Below are positions 54,679-61,656 of a DNA stretch of 64,000 nt, piece after piece. The stretch's first letter is position 1. Each line of letters starts with the position of its first letter. The notes beneath the pieces were generated by a model that was not told where the DNA came from, made no database searches, and was given only the letters and a program-made list of their open reading frames with translations. Source of the DNA: a bacterium. GTDB lineage: Bacteria; SAR324; XYD2-FULL-50-16. Location of the stretch: contig JAHJTV010000018.1 in NCBI GenBank assembly GCA_018829445.1, forward strand, positions 96,896 to 160,895, written 5' to 3'. Made by a program: the position numbers and the translations under genes.

Positions 54679-55531
54679 TGATCCTCCTTCCTGTCAGCTT
54701 GATAAAAACATCCTCCAGGGTGACTTCCCTGACCTTGGCCTCCCCTTCCACCTTGACCAATTCTTCAAGGGCCGCTGCTTTGGTGCAGAAAAAAAGATCT
54801 TCGCGATGGTCTTCGTGAAAAACCTCCAGCACAAAGCCCCCAACATCCTTTTTCAAGTTGTCCGGGGTGTCATCGGCAATCACCTGGCCCTGGTTGATGA
54901 TTTTAACCCGCTTACAGAGTTTTTCCGCTTCTTCGATATAATGAGTCGTCAACAGGATAGCAGTTTTTTTTATCTGGTTTACTTTGAGCACCAGATCCCA
55001 TAAGCTGCGACGAATCTGGGGATCAAGCCCAACTGTAGGTTCATCCAGAAAAAGAATTTTGGGTTGATGCAGCAGAGAACGCACGATAACGAGTCTTCTT
55101 TTCATGCCTCCAGAGAAGGTCTTGACTTGTTTATGTTTGTAATCCATCAGACCGGCAAATTCGAGTGATTCGTCAATTTTGTCCCTGCGGATTCTCTTGG
55201 GGATACCATGAAGAATGGCGTGCAGGTTAAGATTCTCAAATGCGGTGAGATCCCTATCCAGATTGCTTTGCTGGGGAACCACGCCAATAAGCCTCTTGGC
55301 TTGTTTGGGAAAGCTGAAAAAGCTTTTTCCGAAATAGAGAATGTCGCCGGAATCAGGTTTGGTCAGCCCAGTCAACAGTTTAATGGTTGTTGTTTTTCCC
55401 GCACCATTCGGCCCCAATAATCCCCAGAATTCGCCTTCCTTAATTTCCAGATCGATAGTCTTAACCGCCGGTTTGTTCCCATAGGACTTTGCCAGGGACT
55501 GGACCTGCAATACTACATTTTCTTGTGGCAT
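54671..55531 (-). CDS. ABC-2-type exporter ATPase
   Basis: A 286-residue DrrA/CcmA-like ATPase. Walker A is LLGPNGAGKTTT, the signature is FSGGMKRR and Walker B is KILFLDEPTVGLD. The ATG at 55531 is used because MPQENVVLQVQSLAKSYGNK is the normal start. An upstream TTG at 55582 with AGGA in front remains possible. It is the first gene of the unit ATPase, permease, btuC, btuD, btuF, cbiL. Its 5' region is the 818-bp repeat-rich gap 55532-56349. Confidence 0.9.
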   Translation of the reverse strand: MPQENVVLQVQSLAKSYGNKPAVKTIDLEIKEGEFWGLLGPNGAGKTTTIKLLTGLTKPDSGDILYFGKSFFSFPKQAKRLIGVVPQQSNLDRDLTAFENLNLHAILHGIPKRIRRDKIDESLEFAGLMDYKHKQVKTFSGGMKRRLVIVRSLLHQPKILFLDEPTVGLDPQIRRSLWDLVLKVNQIKKTAILLTTHYIEEAEKLCKRVKIINQGQVIADDTPDNLKKDVGGFVLEVFHEDHREDLFFCTKAAALEELVKVEGEAKVREVTLEDVFIKLTGRRINV

Positions 55532-55756
55532 AAACGTGTGCTTTGGATTAGTTCCATAAGTTTTCCAGCAATATTTCGACAAATATCCTGTCTTTATCTC
55601 TGATAGAAGACAAGAGTATATACCAGGTACCTTAACTCAAACCATCATTTTTGTTGTTTCGGGTTAACAGGTCTCAAGCTTTCTTCGGATTATTCAATTC
55701 ATTCATTTTTCTACCGTCTTTCGATTTTCTTTTTTTTGTATTGCACGGATATAAAA

Positions 55757-55997
55757 CGGTAGGGCGGGGTTACATTCCATAAGCGCTTAAATAAGCACAT
55801 TTTGCCAAGAGCAGGGAATATGGTAGGGCGGGGTTACATCCCCGCCAGTACGGGCTCAAAGGCGGCCATGTAAGGCCGCCCTACCGTTTTGAAAAACTGA
55901 ATTTTATGCCGAAAATATCCTTATTTAAGCGCTTATGGGTTACATCCCCGCCAGCGCGAAACCAAAGGCGGCCATGTAAGGCCGCCCTACCGTTATT
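55757..55997. repeat. Two double-hairpin REP repeats, one interrupted, one inside the insert
   Basis: The interrupted REP comprises 55757-55776 (ACGGTAGGGCGGGGTTACAT) and 55938-55997. The intact one at 55822-55885 has arms GGTAG/CTACC around stem GGCGGGG/CCCCGCC with loop TTACAT (55834-55839) and stem GGCGGCC/GGCCGCC with loop ATGTAA (55868-55873). The two loops are complementary. A partial copy lies at about 56165-56183. The rest of the gap 55532-55756 shows no recognisable feature. Confidence 0.8.
55777..55938. mobile_element. Miniature element with AAGCGCTTA ends, inserted in a REP hairpin loop, copy 2
   Basis: The element of 162 bp has perfect 19-bp terminal inverted repeats CCATAAGCGCTTAAATAAG (55777-55795) and its complement (55920-55938). 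It is flanked by GGTTACAT on both sides, which matches the loop of the REP hairpin, so the insertion split a REP. Inside lies another full REP (55822-55885). No coding capacity. It is closely related to the copy at 50011-50358 by ends and by target site. Confidence 0.75.
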
Positions 55998-56191
55998 CTC
56001 TGCAATTAATTAAACGTTCTCGTAGTATGGTTATAAGGTTGAATTGAATAAGTAATTCCTTAAGTAAATGACATTGGGCCCTACGTGGCCGACGATCAGG
56101 AAAATATCTCTTCTTATGGAATCTATATTACTTTGTCCGAGTTTTCTCAATTTATCAGGTGCTCATGTAAGGCCGCCTTACCATTTAGCTG

Positions 56192-56354
56192 TAATTATTG
56201 TAACTGTTCAGATTCAGGGTGGGCAAAGCTTTGCCTACCCTAAGAATATTGCACGCTTAGTGTAGGTCGGACAACGCCTTGTCCGACGATACAAGATCTA
56301 TCTCTGCCCTTGACAAGCCTGCTTTATCTATAAACTGAATAGATACAAATTACT
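56192..56354. mobile_element. Miniature element with IS66-type ends, copy 3 (147 bp)
   Basis: The element spans 56200-56346. The ends are GTAACTGTTCAG (left) and CTGAATAGATAC (right), inverted repeats at 10 of 12 positions. Flanks TAATTATT (56192-56199) and AAATTACT (56347-56354) agree at 6 of 8 positions, a decayed duplication. Internal cargo: palindromes GGGTGGGCAAAGCTTTGCCTACCC (about 56217-56240) and GTCGGACAACGCCTTGTCCGAC. The stop codon TAA of cbiK (56350-56352) lies within the right-hand repeat. Confidence 0.7.
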
Positions 56355-57231
56355 TAAAATGACTCATGGGTTCTTCAAGGTGACCAACCCAAATAGCCAC
56401 AAAATCATCAAATTCAGCTGTTCCTTTCAGAACGGGAACACATTCAATTCCGGCTTTTGTAAGAACCGATTTCCAGGAATCTTCTTCATCACCGGCCATA
56501 TCGTTTTTTGCATGATCGCCGGCAACAGACATGAAGGGTATCAGATAAGCTTTTTTGATATTTCTCTTATGCAATTCTTCCGTAATAAAACCTATTTCCG
56601 GATAACCTTCAACCGTTCCCACGAATATATAAGGATCTTTCAATTGTAATTGAAACATCAGAGCCGTATAAAACGCATTTGAAGGATGATGCGTACCATG
56701 TCCCATTAAAACAACAGCTTCACCCTTCTTTCGAGCTTCAGGTATGTTATTCAAAATCGCGTTTACGGTCTTCTCCATGTCTTCCTGGGTGGCCAGCAAA
56801 GGCTGTCCCAGCATGATCCCCTGAAATCCGCCCATGATTCTGAATGCTTCAACGGTGCGACTGACATCATCGAATTCCGCACCCCGGATCGTGTGCAACG
56901 TTTGGACAGCCACGTGCGTATATCCCTCATCCATCATTTTAGAAAGGGCAACTTCGGGGGAATCAAGAATCTTACCCTGTTTAGCCAGTTTTTTGCGGAT
57001 GATGTGGGACGTATAGGCCCATCTTACCAGTAAATCCGGGTATGCTTTTTTAACGTTTCTATCTATATTTTCGAAGGAAACCTGGGCTGATGATTCGCTT
57101 GAACCAAAAGCAACCAGAAGAATTCCCACCTTGCTTGGCTTTGACGTACCGTGGCTCGCTGCCAGACAGTTCACCGCAAACAAACAGACAATAAATAGGG
57201 TGTAAATAGCGATCAATTTTTTATTCTTCAT
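56350..57231 (-). CDS. cbiK: Exported sirohydrochlorin cobaltochelatase (CbiK type)
   Basis: A 293-residue CbiK with an N-terminal signal peptide (about residues 1-24, cleavage near NCLA-ASHG), as known for periplasmic CbiK of Desulfovibrio. Metal ligands align with that enzyme: H178 in MGHGTHHPSN, E208 in VGTVEGYP and H240 in AGDHAKND. The spacings of 62 (H178 to H240) and 30 (H178 to E208) are those expected. It inserts cobalt into sirohydrochlorin, or may serve metal or heme traffic outside the cytoplasm. It is downstream of a cobalamin riboswitch and a 63-residue membrane protein gene. Its stop overlaps the border of an inserted element. Confidence 0.94.
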   Translation of the reverse strand: MKNKKLIAIYTLFIVCLFAVNCLAASHGTSKPSKVGILLVAFGSSESSAQVSFENIDRNVKKAYPDLLVRWAYTSHIIRKKLAKQGKILDSPEVALSKMMDEGYTHVAVQTLHTIRGAEFDDVSRTVEAFRIMGGFQGIMLGQPLLATQEDMEKTVNAILNNIPEARKKGEAVVLMGHGTHHPSNAFYTALMFQLQLKDPYIFVGTVEGYPEIGFITEELHKRNIKKAYLIPFMSVAGDHAKNDMAGDEEDSWKSVLTKAGIECVPVLKGTAEFDDFVAIWVGHLEEPMSHFK

Positions 57232-57331
57232 TTCAACTCCTGTTTTTACAGACAGCCACCAACATCAACTAAACAAGCAATTAAGGATATTCAGCTTAAA
57301 ATGATTGCATCAATGGCTGAAAAGACATCAA

Positions 57332-57523
57332 TTAAAAGATCAAAGGATTATTCGCGCAAAACAGTGGTTTATCCGATCTAAAAATCTGTTTCGGACAATC
57401 AACAGCTGTTTCCTTCGAAATCCAATAAATTAAAAACAGAGAGAGGATAAGGACAATCAATGGAAGATAGCTGATATTTCCGTGCTTTAAAATCAAACCG
57501 GAGATGATATAGCAGAGATCCAC
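57332..57523 (-). CDS. Small membrane protein under cobalamin riboswitch control
   Basis: A 63-residue protein with one strong hydrophobic helix (about residues 18-36, YLPLIVLILSLFLIYWI) and a short C-terminal tail with two cysteines. The start is GTG at 57523: a perfect GGGAGGG ribosome-binding site lies 7 nt upstream, just after the cobalamin riboswitch. No family was recognised. It does not show the histidine-rich N terminus of CbtB or the CbiN layout. Position before exported cbiK suggests a role in cobalt or corrinoid handling at the membrane. Confidence that it is a gene is moderate and rests on the ribosome-binding site and riboswitch. Confidence 0.65.
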   Translation of the reverse strand: MDLCYIISGLILKHGNISYLPLIVLILSLFLIYWISKETAVDCPKQIFRSDKPLFCANNPLIF

Positions 57524-57544
57524 AACGTTCCCTCCCTCGAGGAT

Positions 57545-57690
57545 ACCTGGCTAGTTAAGTTTTCCGGCTCAGAGCTACCTACTGACCTGCCTTCCCAGAC
57601 CATTTATGATCCAGTGACATATTAGGAGTTCGTTCTCTTTACGGCTGCGGGGCAGCGGAGGAATTGCACCTCACTTCCAATTACTAACAG
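57545..57690 (-). promoter_or_regulatory. Cobalamin (B12) riboswitch
   Basis: On the minus strand the core reads GGAAGTGAGGTGCAATTCC, then CGCTGCCCCGCAGCCGTAA, then TCACTGG and TGGGAAGGCA, and finally the B12 box GAGCCGGAAAACTTAAC near 57552-57572. This is the order and sequence of the cobalamin riboswitch (Rfam RF00174 class). A short expression platform then leads to the GGGAGGG ribosome-binding site of the 63-residue gene, so control is probably translational. High adenosylcobalamin should reduce expression of the small protein and cbiK. It is the only such element visible in the window. Confidence 0.93.
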
Positions 57691-57787
57691 GGATTTATTG
57701 AAGGAGATCAATAAATCGTTACTATCACATCATATCGGATTTTGAAGGTCAACCTGAAACAATTTAACCCATTGAGATAAAGAGTCT

Positions 57788-58393
57788 TTATGCAGCGTCA
57801 GGTCGTTCGATGACAATAACAACAGTAGAAAGGGAGGATATCTCGGGAATGGGTTCACCGATCTGTTTTTCCAGGATAATTTCCGTATCGTAAGAAAGAT
57901 CGAATCCGACGTAAATAGTACCGGCGCCGCCCAGTTCAAACAGTTTTTTAGAAATGGTGTCCGGTGAGTTGCGCGTATCTGTGAGGATTATGGCGAGATC
58001 CGATGCCAGAATGTCATGGTAATTCTGGTTTCTGCCATGAAGGCTGAAGAAAGTGGATTTCTGCCAGCTGATTTGAAGCTGGTTCATCATATACTGAAAA
58101 GATGTGATACCTGGAATAATCCTGGCGATTTTAACCTGTTTTGATTGCAGAAAATCAAGTATTCCATAAAAACAGGCATCACCCGATGCCAAGATGGCAG
58201 TATCCCCCTTATGCTTCAGCAGTTTGACAACATCTTCCAGTTTGTGAGCTGTGGTAACTTTTCGAGTAAGTTGATGGGCTGTTTCAGCGATTCTGCCAAA
58301 GGCAATATTGTGTTCAACATTGCTGATGATTTCGACAGCTTCCCGGGTAAGGTGGTTAATATGCCCGGGCCCCATTCCTACCAGATAGATCAT
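57788..58393 (-). CDS. cbiE: Cobalt-precorrin-7 C5-methyltransferase (CbiE)
   Basis: A 201-residue tetrapyrrole methylase. VGMGPGHINHLTREAVEII and LASGDACFYGILDFLQ, IIPGITSFQYMMNQLQISWQKSTFFSLHGR are CbiE features. In most organisms CbiE is fused or adjacent to CbiT (C15-methyltransferase/decarboxylase). Here the protein ends after the CbiE domain and no CbiT is found within the window. Downstream lie only 100 bp and then the riboswitch. It starts 3 bp after cbiD. Confidence 0.92.
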   Translation of the reverse strand: MIYLVGMGPGHINHLTREAVEIISNVEHNIAFGRIAETAHQLTRKVTTAHKLEDVVKLLKHKGDTAILASGDACFYGILDFLQSKQVKIARIIPGITSFQYMMNQLQISWQKSTFFSLHGRNQNYHDILASDLAIILTDTRNSPDTISKKLFELGGAGTIYVGFDLSYDTEIILEKQIGEPIPEISSLSTVVIVIERPDAA

Positions 58394-58396
58394 TTT

Positions 58397-59461
58397 TTAT
58401 AAAACTCCCCTTTCCATGGAATAGATTAAAACATCAACATTAAAATCGGGATCCTTTACGTACTTCCGTATCCGATCAATACACCCCTGGCGCATGTTTG
58501 TCACGATCTTTCCATAATTGTTATCAAAAACTTTGTTCAATGCTTCTTCCGTATCGGAACAGTGATTAACAGCTTCCATTAAATCCAGGGGAGCCCCTGC
58601 CAGAGCCAGGTAATAGACAAAAGCCTCCAGCCTCAAATCGCAGGTACTGCTATGGGTATAAAATGCTCCCAAAGACAGTTTACTTAGCTTGCCGATATGA
58701 CCGATAAGGGTGACTTTTTTAAAACCAAGATTTTTGCAATAAAGAACAGAATCCCCAATAAAATTGGATATTTTTACCGAGGGAGCCGATAATCCCAGCT
58801 GTTCCGCCACCATCTGCCCGTAATTTCCCAGAAATAACAAAACTTCATCGGAGCCACTATTATGGATAGAGTCAATCTCCAGATAAATCGTCTGTTTGAA
58901 AGCGTCCACCGACATGGGTTCCACAATGCCTTTGGTGCCGATAATTGAGATGCCATCAATGATTCCCAGTTTTTCATTGAGGGTTTTACCTGCGATCTCT
59001 TTTCCCCTGGGAGCTGATATAATAATGTCCCAGCCGCAATCGTAAACGGAAGAGATTTCACCACTTATCATTTGTCTGGGTACAGGGTTAATGGCAGCAT
59101 CTCCCACTTTTCCCCAAAAACCGGGCCTGGTAATTCTTCCGATACCTTCTCCGCCCTCAATGTTGATTACATGGTCAGCCCTCTTCCTGACTTCCGCAAT
59201 GATCTCCATGCCATCGGTACTGTCATGGTCATCTCCGGCATCTTTGATAACACTGCAGGAAGCTTTCAGTCGGTCAAAAACGGGATTCAGAATTTCAAAG
59301 GAGAGTTCGATTCCGTCCGGTGTCTGAATCTTAACCTGATTGATTGGTTGTTGTTGATGGAGCATAAGCGCTGCTGCCTTAGCTGCTGCCGTAGCACAAC
59401 TGCCCGTGGTATACCCGCATCTCAGCTTTTTCCCGCGTTGGTAGATGTACAGCTCTTTCAT
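58397..59461 (-). CDS. cbiD: Cobalt-precorrin-5B C1-methyltransferase
   Basis: A 354-residue CbiD. LRCGYTTGSCATAAAKAAALML at the N terminus, GIGRITRPGFWGKVGDAAINPVPRQMI and the mid GTKGIVEPMS are family signatures. It transfers the C1 methyl group in the anaerobic pathway. It starts directly after the cbiC stop (no gap). Confidence 0.96.
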   Translation of the reverse strand: MKELYIYQRGKKLRCGYTTGSCATAAAKAAALMLHQQQPINQVKIQTPDGIELSFEILNPVFDRLKASCSVIKDAGDDHDSTDGMEIIAEVRKRADHVINIEGGEGIGRITRPGFWGKVGDAAINPVPRQMISGEISSVYDCGWDIIISAPRGKEIAGKTLNEKLGIIDGISIIGTKGIVEPMSVDAFKQTIYLEIDSIHNSGSDEVLLFLGNYGQMVAEQLGLSAPSVKISNFIGDSVLYCKNLGFKKVTLIGHIGKLSKLSLGAFYTHSSTCDLRLEAFVYYLALAGAPLDLMEAVNHCSDTEEALNKVFDNNYGKIVTNMRQGCIDRIRKYVKDPDFNVDVLIYSMERGVL

Positions 59462-60082
59462 CTAACCGGCTCGCATATATAAAAGGGCGTTAATGACAGC
59501 TGCTGCTATATTGCTTCCCCCTTTGGTACCAACGGTTGAGATGGTGGGGACATCCAGTGTTCTTATGTATTCCTTGGATTCCGCTGCTCCCACAAACCCG
59601 ACCGGAACTGCAACGATCAATTTGGGTGTCAGCTTTTTCTCTTCGATCAGCTCTCCCAGACGGAATAATGCAGTCGGAGCATTTCCGATCACAAAAATAT
59701 CAACCTGATGGCTAAGGGCAAAATCAATGGCTGCCATGGATCGCGTAATTTTACTCGCTTTTGAGATTTTAAAAACTTCCTCGTGATCCACATAATTGTA
59801 GATTGCACACCCCCTTTCTGCGAGAATTGTCTTATTGATCCCCGCCATCGCCATCTTGGTATCCGTAACGATGGAGCAGCCGGAATTTATTGCATTAATT
59901 CCGGATTCAATGGCTCCCGGTGTGATGTTTACAATCTCCTGATAGTCAAAATCACCGGAGGTATGAATCATCCTTTTTACTATGGCCAATTCTTCCGGCG
60001 GCAGGTTATGAGGTTTCATTCCCCTATCGATGATCTCCATACTCATGGATTCAATTTTAGTCGGATCTTTTTCAAATTTCAT
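59462..60082 (-). CDS. cbiC: Cobalt-precorrin-8 methylmutase
   Basis: A 206-residue CbiC/CobH. The catalytic histidine is H40 in RMIHTSGDFDYQ. The family core GCSIVTDTKMAMAGI and IFVIGNAPTALFRLGELI, with VPVGFVGAAESKE, is present. It moves the methyl group from C11 to C12. Overlaps the cbiA stop-start by 4 bp. Confidence 0.96.
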   Translation of the reverse strand: MKFEKDPTKIESMSMEIIDRGMKPHNLPPEELAIVKRMIHTSGDFDYQEIVNITPGAIESGINAINSGCSIVTDTKMAMAGINKTILAERGCAIYNYVDHEEVFKISKASKITRSMAAIDFALSHQVDIFVIGNAPTALFRLGELIEEKKLTPKLIVAVPVGFVGAAESKEYIRTLDVPTISTVGTKGGSNIAAAVINALLYMRAG

Positions 60083-61401
60083 GACTGTTTAACCTGCTCT
60101 ATGGTAGTTATGATCTGTTTTAAAACTTCAATATTCTGCAAAAAGCAGATATGGGGATAACCGGCAATAATGTTTTTATATTTAAAACCACATGTCCACT
60201 GTTTGTCACCCATGGTTTTTGATACTTGATAGACTGTTGGCAACTCCACACTGGTTTCGGATTTGTGAAATTCATGCCCTGTCAGTCTCGTTCCTTTGGG
60301 CCCTAAAAAGCAATCTTCCTGTAAAACAATATTGATATACCCGAATCGTTGTAACGACCTGGTCAGGTGGCAGCCCCCCTTTAGCAGGCCCACCATTTTA
60401 CTGTCTTCCACATATTCGGTGAGATACATCAATCCCCCGCATTCACCAAAAATGTAGCCACCTGCCTCCCCATATTCTTTAACAGACTCCAACATCGACT
60501 GATTTGCTGCCAATTCCTCCCTGAACACCTCGGGGTATCCCCCTCCAAAATAAACCAGATCACAGTCAGGTAACAATCGATCTTTTAACGGTGAAAAATA
60601 AACCACTTTGCAGCAGGCTTCAAGCAATTCCAGGTTTTCCCGGTAATAAAAGGAAAAAGCCCGGTCTTTGGCAACAGCGATGGTAATACTACTTGATGGC
60701 AATTCCAAGTGAAAAGTGGAGAGATCAAAGGCTGGCGTTGCCATCAGGGCGATGATCCTGTCCAGATCCACAGTTTTGACGAGAGTGTCTGCGATAATAT
60801 CCAACCTATTGTTCAGATCTTCAATCTCCACACTTTGAACCAGTCCCAGATGACGGCTTTCAAAGGTGGCATTTTCCAATTTGGGAACATAGCCGACACA
60901 TTCCAGATTGGTGTATTCTAATAATGCATCTTTTAGAAGGGTGTAGGTACGCTCGGTAACATTGTTAAAAAGAACCGCTTTTATACCTGATTCAGGGAAA
61001 TCTGCCATTCCCTTTATTTTGGGAATGGCACTGAACATTTCTCCCTTGGGAGAATAGACCAGCAGAGATGGAATCTTTAATTTTCTGGCAATATCATAAC
61101 AGGAGTTTTCGTAGGTATTGGAGATCCCATCAAAATACCCCATAACTCCCTCAATGATACAATACTCGGCCGGTGCCTTGGACAGTGAGTAAAGCATGCC
61201 GTCACTCCCCTGCAGATGCATATCCAGGTTTCCGGCAGGAAGTCCTGATACCTGTTCCAGGAAAGCACGGTCAATGTAGTCCGGTCCGGTTTTGTATGCA
61301 CAGACGTCCAATCCTCTCTGTTTTAAAGCGCGGATAAGCCCCAGTGTAATAGTCGTTTTACCGCTGCCACTGGCAGGCGCAGTGATCATGATGGCTTTCA
61401 T
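60079..61401 (-). CDS. cbiA: Cobyrinic acid a,c-diamide synthase
   Basis: A 440-residue CbiA. The P-loop APASGSGKTT is at the N terminus (9-17), with KTGPDYIDRAFL typical for the nucleotide/substrate site. The C-terminal GATase1-type domain has YIFGECGGLMYLTEYV with the glutaminase cysteine. It amidates the a and c side chains using glutamine and ATP. First gene of cbiA-C-D-E. The 255-bp region upstream (61402-61656) carries no visible riboswitch or clear promoter. Confidence 0.96.
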   Translation of the reverse strand: MKAIMITAPASGSGKTTITLGLIRALKQRGLDVCAYKTGPDYIDRAFLEQVSGLPAGNLDMHLQGSDGMLYSLSKAPAEYCIIEGVMGYFDGISNTYENSCYDIARKLKIPSLLVYSPKGEMFSAIPKIKGMADFPESGIKAVLFNNVTERTYTLLKDALLEYTNLECVGYVPKLENATFESRHLGLVQSVEIEDLNNRLDIIADTLVKTVDLDRIIALMATPAFDLSTFHLELPSSSITIAVAKDRAFSFYYRENLELLEACCKVVYFSPLKDRLLPDCDLVYFGGGYPEVFREELAANQSMLESVKEYGEAGGYIFGECGGLMYLTEYVEDSKMVGLLKGGCHLTRSLQRFGYINIVLQEDCFLGPKGTRLTGHEFHKSETSVELPTVYQVSKTMGDKQWTCGFKYKNIIAGYPHICFLQNIEVLKQIITTIEQVKQS

Positions 61402-61656
61402 AAAAACAGGAGCTTAGTTGGTTGCCGGAAGAATATCTTCAAAATCAACAGTCTGAATCGATTATAATAAAGGGGTTTGGCAGATATGGTCAATCAGGAA
61501 TTGGGAATTGACTAGCGTAGAACTATAAAATCGAGGACATTCATGGGCAGCGTATATCCGACTTTAGCGGTGTCATTTTAATAGATAATGGGAGCCGAAA
61601 TACGGGAACATGTGCTTTGTTGCATGTCCTTGTATTCCAGCAGAACTAATACGACC

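Noticed and set aside
55532..56199. Second cobalamin riboswitch upstream of the ABC-2/btu unit
   Set aside because: No B12 box or GCTGCCCCGC-like core was found there. The region is occupied by REP repeats and an insert.
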